Source: Nocardia anaemiae NBRC 100462
GTDB lineage: Bacteria; Actinomycetota; Actinomycetes; Mycobacteriales; Mycobacteriaceae
Reading direction: 5' to 3'
NCBI RefSeq assembly: GCF_001612725.1
Contig: NZ_BDAZ01000021.1
Location: 34,939-98,938, forward strand
DNA: 64,000 nt
The position numbers were made by a program, and so were the translations under genes. How positions within the stretch are numbered: the stretch's first letter is position 1; each line of letters starts with the position of its first letter. The notes beneath the pieces are model-generated. The model did no database searches, had not been told where the DNA came from, and was given only the letters and a program-made list of their open reading frames with translations. Below, one piece after another: positions 17,297 to 26,874 of the stretch.

Positions 17297-18115
17297 TCAG
17301 GCGCCCTGACCGATGGTCCGGTTGCCCTGCACGAAGTTGCTCAACCCCTGCTTCGTCGCATCGCTCTGGCTCCGAATGACCAGGTTGGTGATCTGGCAGT
17401 AGTCCATCGCCTCGTCCCAGGTCAGATCCTCCATACGCTGGAGAGTCTTCTTGCCCCAGTCGAGGGCCACCGCGTCGAACCCGGCCAGCTGCTCGGCCAG
17501 GGCGACCGCCTCGGCGAGCAGTTGATCGTCGGGCACGACCCTGTTGACGATCGCCATGCGGTATGCCTCGTGTGCGTCCACACGGCGAGCGGTGAGAATC
17601 AATTCGGCCGCGTGCTTGGGCGCCATGCGCTTCGCAGCGGCGGGCCCAGCCTGCAGCGGGAACCCGCCGAAGCCCATCTCCGGCGCACCAATCTTCGCGG
17701 ACTCCGCCGCGATCGCCAGGTCGCAGCTGTGAATCAAGGTCGATCCACCGCCGAGCGCATACCCGTTGACCGCGGCGATGAATACCGCACCGTGAGCCCG
17801 AATCTGAGCCTGGATCGCCGTCCAGAGGTGCGTCTCCTGGCTGGTCCGATTCGCAAAGAACTCAGCACTTTTCGCCGCTTCGGACAGGTCCATACCGGCG
17901 CAGAACGACGGCCCCGTACCAGTCAGGACCACTGCCTTCTTGCCACGCACCTCCTGGAGCGCTTCCTGGAAGCGAGCGAGCGAGTCGAAGCTCATCGCAT
18001 TGCGCTTCTCCGGACGGTTGATCGTGAGGATCGCGTAATTACCGCGATCATCAACCTGGACCAGTTCCTGATACGGCGTCTGAGGCTTCTCGGTCTTGCC
18101 AGTGGAATCCGACAT
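17297..18115 (-). CDS. Enoyl-CoA hydratase (crotonase family)
   Basis: 272 residues. The oxyanion-hole segments are FCAGMDLSEAA and NGYALGGGSTLIHSCDLAIA. Both classical hydratase glutamates appear to be present: PEMGFGGFPLQAGP for the first and AAELILTARRVDA for the second. Of the four crotonases here it is the only one keeping both, so it is the best candidate for an ordinary 2-enoyl-CoA hydratase. ATG 18115 follows GAGGA; the open extension to 18241 was rejected because it would include the operator. The extended C-terminus (TNLVIRSQSDATKQGLSNF) is longer than in short crotonases. Confidence 0.9.
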   Translation of the reverse strand: MSDSTGKTEKPQTPYQELVQVDDRGNYAILTINRPEKRNAMSFDSLARFQEALQEVRGKKAVVLTGTGPSFCAGMDLSEAAKSAEFFANRTSQETHLWTAIQAQIRAHGAVFIAAVNGYALGGGSTLIHSCDLAIAAESAKIGAPEMGFGGFPLQAGPAAAKRMAPKHAAELILTARRVDAHEAYRMAIVNRVVPDDQLLAEAVALAEQLAGFDAVALDWGKKTLQRMEDLTWDEAMDYCQITNLVIRSQSDATKQGLSNFVQGNRTIGQGA

Positions 18116-18215
18116 GTAGGTCCTCGCAATCGGCGACATCGCCGATGACCTTGCCGACCAGCCCTGCACAGGCTGCAGCACGCCATCGCGCGGGAAGTTT
18201 TGTAGTACGTAATAC

Positions 18216-18223
18216 CGTATACT
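18216..18223. promoter_or_regulatory. Regulon operator before the crotonase operon
   Basis: CGTATACT followed by CTTTAG, one mismatch from the core AGTATACT and with the same CTT flank as at 27842, 37730 and 44404. It lies about 100 bases before the crotonase start. Confidence 0.5.
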
Positions 18224-18433
18224 CTTTAGACCGCCTGTCAATGGGTGTACTCAATGGCATGCGGCGGCCGACGAACGCGCGCGAGACGCCCGAAGGGCGG
18301 CCGCGGGTAGGCACCGATCACGCTGCGCACGAACAACCGCTATGTTCGAAAAGGCACAGAGTCGGACGATTCGGTCCTGAGTACCAGGCCGATCCGAAGA
18401 TCCGAGTCGGGCGGGGCAGGAGAGACGACGAAA

Positions 18434-19035
18434 ATGACGCGGGAGGCGAAGCGCCGTACTCCGAGCCGATGGGGTGAGGGCGCTGTACTGCGCGAGGAGA
18501 TACTTTCCGCCGCCGCGCGCCTGCTCGCCGAATCCGGCAGGGAGGGCGATCTTTCATTGCGCGCAGTCGCCCGCGAAGTCGGCATCTCCGCACCGAGCAT
18601 CTACCACCACTTCAAGGACCGCACCGAACTGGTCGCCGAAGTAACACGACGCGCCTACGCGCGGCTGATCGAGGAGTTACAACAAGTCAGTGCGGCCGAG
18701 GACGATCCACGCCGGGCACTGCAGGCAATGGCGCAGGTCTACTGCCAGTTCGCCATCGACAATCCCAGGCACTATCGACTGATGTTCGGGATAGAGCGCG
18801 TCGAGAACACCGATGAGGACACCCCGTATTCGAACTGGTGCGGGTGTGGAACGAAGCCGTCGCAGCTCACCGCGGCGGTGATCCCCGACTCGAGGAGAAC
18901 GTCCGAGTCGCCAGGCTCCTTCGTGCCTCATTGCACGGGATCGTCGCGCTGGCCGTGTCCGTACCGTTCCCGATCGATCGACGGACTATGACTGAGACCG
19001 CAGACGACCTGCTTACTCTCGCACTTCAGCGCTGA
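18434..19035 (+). pseudogene. TetR family regulator, frameshifted
   Basis: A normal TetR N-terminus (LREEILSAAARLLAESGREG, then REVGISAPSIYHHFKDRTEL) and a WHG-type ligand domain (VYCQFAIDNPRHYRLMFG) run in one frame to about 18825. There the reading frame must shift by one base, near the run ACCCC, to continue as FELVRVWNEAVAAHRGG and on to SVPFPIDRRTMTETADDLLT, ending at 19035. Read straight through, the protein would end at 18991 with a nonsense tail of about 50 residues. Either a true inactivating indel or a sequencing error in the C-run. The DNA-binding domain is intact. Confidence 0.75.
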
Positions 19036-19175
19036 CTGCTCCTATCTGGTAACACATTCGCAGACCTGCCGACCAGGAAGTACAGGCGGAAAGGTTCGCG
19101 GGTTCCATTGCGTCCCAGCCATTTCGGCTCTCGATTGCAGCTCCTCATCGATTCGGAGCGCTGAGTGGCACGCGG

Positions 19176-19339
19176 GTACGGATCGAGTTGTGCGGCCTCG
19201 GACCACTGGACCGCAGCATGCCCCGACGCGGTGGTGATCTCGGAAACCACTGTCCCGAGCCGGAATTCCACGCCATGACCATCATGAACTCGCACGAGCT
19301 CGGGCGGCGGTCACTCCGGCCGCCGAGCGCCACGCTCAT
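19176..19339 (-). pseudogene. Remnant of a ferredoxin reductase
   Basis: An ATG at 19339 overlaps the ferredoxin stop (ATGA), where a reductase gene would be expected. After a few codons the sequence passes through an in-frame stop in the relevant frame and then shows a fragment of the FAD-dependent ferredoxin reductase NAD domain: ELVRVHDGHGVEFRLGTVVS at 19301 downwards. The rest of the ~400-residue enzyme is missing. So the P450-ferredoxin-reductase operon has lost its reductase. Confidence 0.6.
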
Positions 19340-19557
19340 GATCCGACCTGGTTCGCCGATGGACTTTGCCCGGTCGGGCGAATCGCCGCAGCCGGGCAGA
19401 TGACGGCGGCCTCCGGCACAGCGTCGTGCTGATCAAGGCCAGGAGTGTCCTGCCGCAGGATCACGATGCCAGCGTCATCCTGATCGAAGACCTCCGGTGC
19501 GGTCATGACGCATTGTCCCGATCTGACACATCTCAGCCGGTCGACTTCCACGTGCAC
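19336..19557 (-). CDS. Ferredoxin, [3Fe-4S] P450 type
   Basis: A 73-residue electron carrier. The cluster ligands follow the single-cluster pattern Cys-x5-Cys (CVRSGQC near residues 10-16) and a late CP (VICPAAAI). It starts 21 bases after the stop of the neighbouring P450 with AAGGAG upstream, so it is that enzyme's partner. GTG starts at 19557 and 19551 are both possible. The last 12 residues are a polar tail. The following reductase gene is only a remnant. Confidence 0.9.
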   Translation of the reverse strand: MHVEVDRLRCVRSGQCVMTAPEVFDQDDAGIVILRQDTPGLDQHDAVPEAAVICPAAAIRPTGQSPSANQVGS

Positions 19558-19578
19558 GAGCGGTTCTCCTTCGACCGG

Positions 19579-20808
19579 CTACCAGGTGACCGGGAGTTCG
19601 TAGACCCCATACACGATCCCGTCGTGCTTGAAACTCACCTGCTCGACATCGGTAGCCAAGGCGAGAGTCGGAATACGCGAGTACAGGGACTTGTACGCGA
19701 TCTGCAATTCGAGACGTGCCAGGGGTTGCCCCAGGCATTGATGAATGCCGAAGCCGAACGCGATGTGGCGGCGGGCATCTCGGGTGTTATCCAAGCGGTC
19801 GGGATCCGGGAACGCCTCGGGGTCACGGTTCGCGATGTCGTTGGCGACGATCACCCCATCCCCCGCACGAATTGTGTGCCCATCGATCTCGATATCCTCC
19901 AGTGCGACGCGACGACGTCCGGAATGGGTGATGCTCAGGTACCGCAACAACTCCTCGACCGCCCGCTCGACCACGTTCGGTTCGTCGCTGTCGCGGATCA
20001 GCACGAGCTGATCCGGATTTTGCAGCAGGGCAACGGTTCCCAGCGAAATCATGTTTGCGGTGGTCTCATGGCCCGCACTCAGCAGCAGCGTGCCCATCTG
20101 GGCGGCCTCTCGCCGGGTCAACTCTCCGGTTGCGACACGCTCGGTCGCCAGCATGGAGAGGACATCGTCGGCCGGGTCGGCCAACTTGGCTGTCAGCAAA
20201 TCGTCGAGATAATCAGTGAGCGTCTCCGTCGCGTCGAGCACCTCATCGGGACTCGAATCGCGCCGAACGATCACCCTGGTGTTGGTCTGGAACAGCTCGT
20301 GATCCGCGTACGGGACGCCCAGCAACGCGGAGATGATCAGCCTCGGAACCGGCAGCGCGAACACCTCCACCAGATCGACAGGCTTCGGGCCGGCCAACAT
20401 CCCATCGATGAGATCGTCGACGATCCTCTGTACCTCCGGCCGCATCGCCCGCATTCGCTTGACAACGAACGGCCCGGTCACCATCCGACGCATTCGCGCA
20501 TGTTCCGGATCATCCATTTGCAGGAAGGTCCGGCGAACCTGGTCACTTGCCTTGCCACCCGGACTGCGGCGCGGGAAGAGCGTCCGGGTCGAATCGGAAC
20601 TGATCCTCGGATCGCTCAGCAAGGCACGCGCGTGATCGTGGCGAGTGATCAGCCATGGTGCACTGCCATCCCAGATCCGCACGCGAGACACCGGATGTTC
20701 CGGCAACAGCGCTCGCAGCGCGGGCGGCGGATCGAATGGGCACCCTGCCGCGCGCGGCGAAGGATGTTCAGGCCGAACAGGATTGGCATCAGTGAGGATT
20801 TCGGTCAC
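19579..20808 (-). CDS. Cytochrome P450, CYP105-like
   Basis: 409 residues. The I-helix motif is AGHETTAN, the K-helix ExxR is EELLRYL, and the haem loop FGFGIHQCLGQPLARLELQ begins near residue 351, a pattern common in the CYP105 group of actinomycetes. The N-terminal AAGCPFDPPPALRAL and MDDPEHARMRRMV segments are also typical. The GTG start follows GGAGG. The adjacent [3Fe-4S] ferredoxin confirms a class I system. CYP105-type enzymes act on varied xenobiotics and terpenoids, so the substrate is open. Confidence 0.92.
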   Translation of the reverse strand: MTEILTDANPVRPEHPSPRAAGCPFDPPPALRALLPEHPVSRVRIWDGSAPWLITRHDHARALLSDPRISSDSTRTLFPRRSPGGKASDQVRRTFLQMDDPEHARMRRMVTGPFVVKRMRAMRPEVQRIVDDLIDGMLAGPKPVDLVEVFALPVPRLIISALLGVPYADHELFQTNTRVIVRRDSSPDEVLDATETLTDYLDDLLTAKLADPADDVLSMLATERVATGELTRREAAQMGTLLLSAGHETTANMISLGTVALLQNPDQLVLIRDSDEPNVVERAVEELLRYLSITHSGRRRVALEDIEIDGHTIRAGDGVIVANDIANRDPEAFPDPDRLDNTRDARRHIAFGFGIHQCLGQPLARLELQIAYKSLYSRIPTLALATDVEQVSFKHDGIVYGVYELPVTW

Positions 20809-20847
20809 CTGTCACCTCCGGAAGGAGAGGAGCGATACCCTACTTGC

Positions 20848-20860
20848 CTAACAGTGTTAG
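20848..20860. promoter_or_regulatory. Palindrome before the CYP105-like P450
   Basis: CTAACAGTGTTAG is a perfect 6-base inverted repeat around one base, 40 bases before the P450 GTG, where a TetR-type operator would be expected. It differs from the AGTRYACT regulon site. Confidence 0.45.
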
Positions 20861-21575
20861 TACATATTCGCGACGACAAGACCGAGCCGAGCGGGCTAGC
20901 TAGCCCGCCGTTACACAGCCTTCGAACCACTTACGCCAGAGCGCTTTTCACTGATCATCCCCACCATCGGCAACGTCGCGGCGGCAGCGGCGGCCACGCG
21001 CCGGCACCTCCCGGAGAACAAGTAGGCAAACACGGGCCGGATTGATCTCCCCTGCAGCGGCCGTGAACAGACAGGCCCACCGGCGAGAGCCCCCGGCAGA
21101 CCAGTTCGGTCATCGTTCGACGGCCAGCGTTGTTCGCCGCACCGCGTCGGCAATTACAAAACCACCGGACGAGCACACCCACGGTTTGCACCTTAGGCGC
21201 ACTCAATTGCATGGGCAGAACACAGGGATGAGGTCGCGATGCGCCCTTCCAATGCCTGGCCAGGACCTATTTTCAGAACATGTCATGACGGTATGGCAGC
21301 CAGACTTGACGCTTATGAGTATCCTGATTTGTACCGCGGTGCTGCTGCCTCTTCCGGGCGCGCGGTGCGCGGTCACCGAGATGAGAGGGCACGGACGTGA
21401 CGGTTGGACAGTCGTTGCAGATTCGACCGTTGCACGGCGTCGGCACAGCGTCCGGTCGCGGTGCGCGGTACGCCGAAGAGCTCCGGGCATGCCATACCAC
21501 CCCAGGAGCGGTAGGCCGTCCCCTCGAACCGCTCGATAACCGAGCTGAAAACGTAGTCGAGAAAGGGAACCATCC
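20861..21575. other. Divergent intergenic region between two P450 genes
   Basis: About 700 bases with no gene I can support. It contains an 18-base perfect palindrome (20891-20908, GCGGGCTAGCTAGCCCGC). Open frames on both strands here look like non-coding sequence. Confidence 0.55.
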
Positions 21576-22832
21576 GTGACGACCCCGCAGGCCGCAGCTT
21601 CGACGTCGGCAATACCCGCACACGTCCCACCTGAACTCGTCGTGGACTACGACCCGCAGAACGGTCCGGAGGTCATGGCGTTTCCCCCTGCCGCTCTCAA
21701 CGCCTTCCGGGACAAGCCGATCTTCTACACGCCCTTCGGCGGCGGGTTCTGGGTACTGACGCGATTCAACGACATCAGAGATGCCTTCCAGAACTACACG
21801 GCATTCCCGCAATGGGGGACGGTGACGCCCAACTGGACGGGGCGCCAACACATCCCGCTGCGACTCAACCCGCCTGAGCATCACAAGTACCGCCGGATGC
21901 TGATGCCGATGTTCTCACCGAACCGGCTGAAGAGTCTCGAGTCCATCATCCGGCGGACTGCGCACGAACGACTGGCCCGCATCGCACCGACTGGCCGATG
22001 CGAATTCATGAGCGACTTCGCTCTGCTACTGCCGGCGGCGACTTACTGTCACCTCCTGGGACTCCCACCGGAGCACTTCGCGCACTTCAACCAGTTGTCC
22101 TACGATCTGGTGTTCGGTGCCGAAGATGTGCGACGGACACAGGGAGCGGGGGCAGGCGCGGCGTTCCGGAAGAACGTGGTGGAGCAGATCGATCAGATCA
22201 TCACCGAGGTCATCCAACAGCGGCGCGAGGATCCCGGCGACGACATCATCAGTTTCCTGGTCGAGGCCGAACTCGATGGGAGCCGGCTCAGCGACGAGGA
22301 CATCCTCAATATCGCTTCCCTTCTGTTCTTCGCGGGAACCGACTCCACCGGCTCGATGATCGGGTATTCCATGGGATTCCTCGCCAAGAACCCCGAGTAC
22401 CGGCAGGAGTTGCTCGATGATCCGGCGATCATCCCGGATGCCGTCGAGGAGCTGATCCGCTTCCACGGCTTCCACCACAATGTCCGCGACGTCGCCGAGG
22501 ACATCGAAATCGCCGGCGTCCAACTCAAAGCCGGCGACCGAATCCTGGTGCACACCGGCGGGGCCAACCATGACCCGGAAGCGTTCGAGAATCCCGATAA
22601 AGTCGACTTCAGTCGTTTCGAAACCAGTCACCTGACATTCGGGACCGGTATCCACCGCTGTCTCGGCGCCCCCCTTGCGAAGTTGCAGCTGCGGATAGCC
22701 CTCGAAGAGTTCAATTCCGCCATCCCGGACTACCGGTTGCCGGAGGGGCAGGCCATCAAGTACGTCGGCGGGCAGAGCAAGGTCCAGCCGAGTCTGATAC
22801 CACTCGAATTCACACCTCGCGACATCTCGTAG
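21576..22832 (+). CDS. Cytochrome P450 monooxygenase
   Basis: 418 residues, GTG start with GAAAGG upstream. The I-helix motif is AGTDSTGS, ExxR is EELIRFHG, and the haem loop FGTGIHRCLGAPLAKL begins near residue 355. HIPLRLNPPEHHKYRRML is the conserved C-helix region. No ferredoxin is adjacent. The motif AGTDST with a second Ser replaces the more usual AGxET, as in several actinobacterial P450s acting on large hydrophobic substrates. It is followed by a hairpin and an MBL-fold gene. Confidence 0.92.
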   Translation: MTTPQAAASTSAIPAHVPPELVVDYDPQNGPEVMAFPPAALNAFRDKPIFYTPFGGGFWVLTRFNDIRDAFQNYTAFPQWGTVTPNWTGRQHIPLRLNPPEHHKYRRMLMPMFSPNRLKSLESIIRRTAHERLARIAPTGRCEFMSDFALLLPAATYCHLLGLPPEHFAHFNQLSYDLVFGAEDVRRTQGAGAGAAFRKNVVEQIDQIITEVIQQRREDPGDDIISFLVEAELDGSRLSDEDILNIASLLFFAGTDSTGSMIGYSMGFLAKNPEYRQELLDDPAIIPDAVEELIRFHGFHHNVRDVAEDIEIAGVQLKAGDRILVHTGGANHDPEAFENPDKVDFSRFETSHLTFGTGIHRCLGAPLAKLQLRIALEEFNSAIPDYRLPEGQAIKYVGGQSKVQPSLIPLEFTPRDIS

Positions 22833-22917
22833 TGCACGGGCCATCGGCCCATCGAACCTCTGCCCACGTCCCGATTGCGAAATCGGGCTCGGGGCAGCCT
22901 GATTCACTCATTGAACG

Positions 22918-22952
22918 CGTGGACCCGGTTGCCCACAGCAACCGGGTCCACG
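22918..22952 (+). terminator. Hairpin after the P450 gene
   Basis: A perfect 14-base stem (CGTGGACCCGGTTG with its complement) around a 7-base loop, 85 bases past the P450 stop. A weaker hairpin (CCCGAT/ATCGGG, 22870-22887) lies just before it. No T-run follows, as is common in actinobacteria. Confidence 0.6.
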
Positions 22953-23012
22953 ACGGCGATGCCACACCGCGGAAGCCGTTGTATTTCGACCGATATTCGA
23001 GGAGACGAACTG

Positions 23013-23897
23013 ATGGTCGGCCCCATAGACATCCATCCACTTCGCCAGGATCCTGTCTCAGCGAATGCGATCAATACGGTCGAGGTCGGACAGCTGAGGC
23101 TTATCGCAATGTCCGATGGCTTTTTCCGTGTTCCCGAGCGCTTTCTCGGCACAGCCGAATCGCCGACCGCCGGTTACGACCACCTCGCCAACGAGCAGGG
23201 CAGTGACGTGCGGCTGCCGATCGGATGCTTCCTTGTCCCTGGCGAACGCAACACGCTCATCGACCTGGGGGCAGGGCCAACCGATCTCGGAGGACGAGGC
23301 CTTCTGATCGGGGGACTCCTGCTCGAACACCTGGCGGCAATGGGTATGGCGCCGAGCGCGATCCATGCGATAGCACTCAGTCATCTTCATGCTGACCACA
23401 TTGGATGGCTTGCCGACGCAGCTGGAAGGCCGACATTCCCGAATGCCACCGTCTATCTAGGCCGTAGAGACTGGGAATACTTCGTGACCGGTGGCGCCGA
23501 TCCGGCACCCGCGCCTCATCTCCTACACGCACTGCAGCAACTCGATCACGCGGGCAGAATCGAGCTCCTCGATAGCGAGACAGACATCGCACCGGGTGTG
23601 CGGAGCTTGCCCGCACCCGGCCATACGCCAGGACACACCTTCTACACCGTGCACGACCGCGGGGAGCGGGTGACTCTCGTAGGCGATGCCCTGTACTGCC
23701 CTGGGCAAATGCTCAGGCCGGATTGGCGCGCAGTTTCGGATGTCGACACCCGGCTGGCGACCGAAACCCTGTACCAACTCATTCGAGATCTAGCCGACTG
23801 CGGCGGCACTGCCCTCGGCTGCCATTTCCCTGGGCTGTTGGCCAGCGGATCGGATGGGCAGCGGCCAGCTGCCAAGGCTGCGGGCACAGCCCACTGA
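23013..23897 (+). CDS. MBL-fold metallohydrolase
   Basis: 294 residues, probably a dinuclear zinc hydrolase. The metal-binding motif HLHADHIGW (HxHxDH), the later PGHTPGHT and the terminal histidine in CHFPGLL are all visible. Sequence around these (NTLIDLGAGPTDL, then GDALYCPGQM) resembles lactonase/quorum-quenching-like and aryl-polyene-type hydrolases. ATG 23013 follows GAGGAG; the TTG frame from 22875 runs through the hairpin and was rejected. In this setting it could open a lactone or hydrolyse a thioester, but that is inference. Confidence 0.85.
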   Translation: MVGPIDIHPLRQDPVSANAINTVEVGQLRLIAMSDGFFRVPERFLGTAESPTAGYDHLANEQGSDVRLPIGCFLVPGERNTLIDLGAGPTDLGGRGLLIGGLLLEHLAAMGMAPSAIHAIALSHLHADHIGWLADAAGRPTFPNATVYLGRRDWEYFVTGGADPAPAPHLLHALQQLDHAGRIELLDSETDIAPGVRSLPAPGHTPGHTFYTVHDRGERVTLVGDALYCPGQMLRPDWRAVSDVDTRLATETLYQLIRDLADCGGTALGCHFPGLLASGSDGQRPAAKAAGTAH

Positions 23898-24128
23898 AGC
23901 CGATTCGCGTTGTCGCCGTGCTCCGGACAAGCATCATCAGCTGTTCGCTCTCGGATGGACGACGCCGAGAGTTCTGCGCCGGTTCGGCCCGGACCGTGAC
24001 CTACTGCTGAACAGCTCGCCGTGGCGGATCGGCAGCCCATGGAAGCCTGATCGGTACGCTTGTCGATCGACACGATGACCGCGTTCCCTCCGTCTCCGGG
24101 ACCGGCGCGTCTGGGAGAGGTATCGAGA

Positions 24129-24809
24129 ATGACGGATTTGCGCATTCAACGTCCGGAGCGCCTCCTGCGTGACCGGGTGACCGACACACTGCGCAAGGCC
24201 GTCCTCGACGGCGTATTCAACCCCGGCGACCGTCTCACCGAACGCCAGCTTGTCGAACTCACGGGCGTCAGCCGCACGTCACTACGTGAAGGACTCCGGC
24301 AGCTCCAGGCCGAGGGCCTGGTCGAGCCCGCGCCCGGCAGAGGGCTGCAGGTCGTTCTTCTCAGTGAAGCCGAGCTCGCAGAACTGTTCGAAGTCCGCGA
24401 ATACCTCGAGAGTGCCGCCGTGGAACTGTTCATCGCCAATGCCTCCGGCGAACAAGTCACAGCTCTCGTACGTCATTTCGCGGACTCCCCCGGCCACAAC
24501 GACAACGCAACCAACCCGTCGTCCGCTTACTACGAGATCCTCTTCACCGGCGCGGGAAACGCACTCCTAAAGCAACTGTTCGGGTCGATCACGGCTCGAA
24601 TTGTCATAATGCAGAACCTGTCGATCCGTTCCCCGGGCAGAGCCGAGGAAAGCCGGCGAGAGGCCGAGCAGACCGTGGCGTGGATCGAAGCACGGGACTC
24701 CGCTCGCGCTGTGCAAGCGGCTCGCCACCATGTACGGATGGCCAAGGAATCAGCGCTTCAGGCACTCCGTGCAAAGATCGCCCAGCCAGCGGCGACACAA
24801 CCCGGATAA
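24129..24809 (+). CDS. GntR family regulator, FCD (FadR-like) subfamily
   Basis: 226 residues. The winged helix (LRKAVLDGVFNPGDRLTERQ, then VSRTSLREGLRQLQAEGLV) covers about residues 12-75, and the FCD all-helical ligand domain follows (LFEVREYLESAAVELF, then VQAARHHVRMAKESALQAL). The usual D..H metal site of the first FCD helices is altered (AYYEILFTGAGN). FCD regulators respond to acyl-CoAs or organic acids and bind sites with a GT-n-AC core, so this intact protein is one candidate for the AGTRYACT regulon. ATG 24129 has GGGAGAGG upstream. Confidence 0.88.
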   Translation: MTDLRIQRPERLLRDRVTDTLRKAVLDGVFNPGDRLTERQLVELTGVSRTSLREGLRQLQAEGLVEPAPGRGLQVVLLSEAELAELFEVREYLESAAVELFIANASGEQVTALVRHFADSPGHNDNATNPSSAYYEILFTGAGNALLKQLFGSITARIVIMQNLSIRSPGRAEESRREAEQTVAWIEARDSARAVQAARHHVRMAKESALQALRAKIAQPAATQPG

Positions 24810-25147
24810 GCTCTCGACCGGCACTACGGCAGACTATCCAATCGTTCAGTTCCCCGAACCCGACGCGTGGACTGTCGCAAGCGGCTGGGCTGTGCGCGCG
24901 GCCGGAGCGCGATCTCGATAGACGTCGGCCCATCAAGTGCTCCGAGGTCTTCTGGAACAGATCGACCACTGTCTGCTGGGGCACCAGAAAGGCCGAGGGT
25001 GCCCAGGATCCTCCCGTTGCTTGGTACCGGTGGGGCTCTCCCGGCCCGTGTTCCCGGCCGGGGAGCACCCGTCCCCGATGACATTGCGAGAAGATGCGCC
25101 CGGCCGTGGCCGTAGGCTGAGAACACGCCCGATCACAGGAGGTTTCC
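24810..25147. other. Intergenic region before TetR gene
   Basis: About 340 bases; nothing recognisable except the AGGAGG ribosome site of the next gene at its right end. Confidence 0.5.
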
Positions 25148-25750
25148 TTGCCCGTCCGCACGACCCGACGTGAGCGACAGAAGGCCGCGACACGGGAGGA
25201 ACTTCGCGCCGTCGCGATCGATGCGTTTCTGACACAGGGCTACCACGAAGCCAACATCACCGAAATCGCCGAGCGGGCCGGGGTTTCGGAGCGCACCTTC
25301 TATCGCTACTTCCCGACGAAAGAATCCGTCGCGCTCGATTGGATCGACGAAACCGCACCGACAGTGCACGAGATGCTGCGTCGGCAACGGCCTGCCGTGG
25401 CCCCGAGCGATGCCCTCTGCGAGGCTTTGATCGCCGCGACACCGCTCTCTCGAGAGGGCACCCTGCACGACCCGATCCTGTCGCTGATCTTCTCGACCCC
25501 CCGGCTATTGACTGCCTACTACGAGCATGCGAGAACCTGGGAAGCGGATGTCGCCGAAGTGCTGGCGGAACGTCTGGGTACGGATGTCCGATCCGATCCC
25601 CGTCCAACGCTGTGGTCGGCCATGGGTTTCGCGATCGCCCACAAGGTGGCGCAGGAAAGCGCTGCGCTGGGCGAGAACCTCGACTATCCGAGCCTGTTGC
25701 GCCAGCGATTCGCCGAGGCCGCAGAGTTCTTCCGCGGCCTTGGCGGCTGA
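25148..25750 (+). CDS. TetR/AcrR family transcriptional regulator
   Basis: 200 residues from a TTG start placed 5 bases after AGGAGG. The helix-turn-helix is clear at residues 15-60 (ELRAVAIDAFLTQGYHEANI, then GVSERTFYRYFPTKESV). The C-terminal domain is of the common actinobacterial type with TLWSAMGFAIAHKVAQ. It converges with the hydrolase gene, the stops being only 12 bases apart. Its target is not evident. Confidence 0.9.
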   Translation: MPVRTTRRERQKAATREELRAVAIDAFLTQGYHEANITEIAERAGVSERTFYRYFPTKESVALDWIDETAPTVHEMLRRQRPAVAPSDALCEALIAATPLSREGTLHDPILSLIFSTPRLLTAYYEHARTWEADVAEVLAERLGTDVRSDPRPTLWSAMGFAIAHKVAQESAALGENLDYPSLLRQRFAEAAEFFRGLGG

Positions 25751-25761
25751 CGAAGGGTTGC

Positions 25762-26526
25762 TCAGGCAATCTGCGGCCTCGCGTTCACTTCCGCCGCGCC
25801 TTCTACGATTCGAGCGATCAGCCGAGGGTGAGTCGCGATCATGTTGTGCCCGGCCGAGACCACCACTTCCTCGATCTCATTGCCCAGGTTGTGAATGATC
25901 TGCGCGGCGAGTTCGGGACCGACCGCGACGTCTCGTTCACCGCGCACGTAGATCGTCCGGACCCGCGGCATGCCGGACCGGTCGACAGGCGTCGTGATCG
26001 GCAGCGGCGGCTCCGGCGCCAAACGACGCAGCCACGGATCGATCTCATCCGGGGGCAGGTCTTCGAGACCAAGCATGTAGCAGGCCACTTCGAATGGAGG
26101 AACAGGGAACAAACCTCCCGCATCGAGCACCGCACCGGGATCGGCAGGGTTCAACAACTGTGCCACCGTCTGTCCCTCGGCGGGCCCCAACGCAGCGACG
26201 AACACCATCGCGTGGACACAGTCCCCCAGCGCCGCCGCGAGCCCCGGAAGCGTGAGACCGCCGAGCGAATGGCCAACCAAAATCAGGCGTCCGGCATCCA
26301 GATCGGACGCCTGCGCGGCTGCCGAGGACACCCAGTCCTCCAAAGTTATGGACAGAAGCTGCTCGGAGCTCGCGCCACGCCCTGGAAGATCGACAGCAAC
26401 CGACGGGAAGGTCAGCTCTCGTCGAAGGTTGTCCCAACACCAGCCACCATGCAGGCCACCGTGAACGAGAATGACTCCCAAATCACCGGTCCCACCATCG
26501 CAGTTATCGAGCTCGGATGTACCCAT
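25762..26526 (-). CDS. Alpha/beta hydrolase
   Basis: 254 residues. The oxyanion strand VILVHGGLHGGWCWDNL, the nucleophile elbow GHSLGG (Ser near residue 99) and the catalytic His in SAGHNMIATHP are present; the acid is likely the Asp in VRGERDVAVGP. This arrangement matches the methylesterase/hydroxynitrile-lyase-like group (MES/EstC type). ATG 26526 is used because the domain starts about 20 residues later; the open frame to 26763 is non-homologous. It could cleave an ester or a carbon-carbon bond. Confidence 0.88.
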   Translation of the reverse strand: MGTSELDNCDGGTGDLGVILVHGGLHGGWCWDNLRRELTFPSVAVDLPGRGASSEQLLSITLEDWVSSAAAQASDLDAGRLILVGHSLGGLTLPGLAAALGDCVHAMVFVAALGPAEGQTVAQLLNPADPGAVLDAGGLFPVPPFEVACYMLGLEDLPPDEIDPWLRRLAPEPPLPITTPVDRSGMPRVRTIYVRGERDVAVGPELAAQIIHNLGNEIEEVVVSAGHNMIATHPRLIARIVEGAAEVNARPQIA

Positions 26527-26874
26527 ACTCCGCTTTCCTTGATTCTCGGTGGCACGCCTCGAAACAAGCATCAGCCATCCAGATTGGTGCGACGGCATTT
26601 TCGAAGTACATGACGACACCGCCGAACTACGGGGGAAGGGGAAGGATGCGCGCTCAGCCGAAACCAACCGGACATACTTCTGCCAACGGCACCGATCGGC
26701 ACAGGAAAGCCCTGTGCTCGAGCAGGTTTCGGGTTCGAGCCTGATCACGACCACGATCGGCAATGCGACGTTGTCGCCGACGATAACGACCGTGGCACGC
26801 CCTTCGCCGCAACTACCTGTTTCGGCAATTAGGGATACTCTACAGCTTGTTTGGATTCGCGTCCCCAGATCTGG
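26527..26874. other. Intergenic region upstream of the hydrolase
   Basis: About 350 bases without a gene. A weak relative of the regulon site (ATTAGGGATACTCTA, 26829-26843) is present but carries an extra base. Confidence 0.4.

Noticed and set aside
22875..23012. TTG-initiated N-terminal extension of the MBL protein
   Set aside because: It crosses a strong hairpin and has no family similarity; ATG 23013 has a GAGGAG ribosome site.
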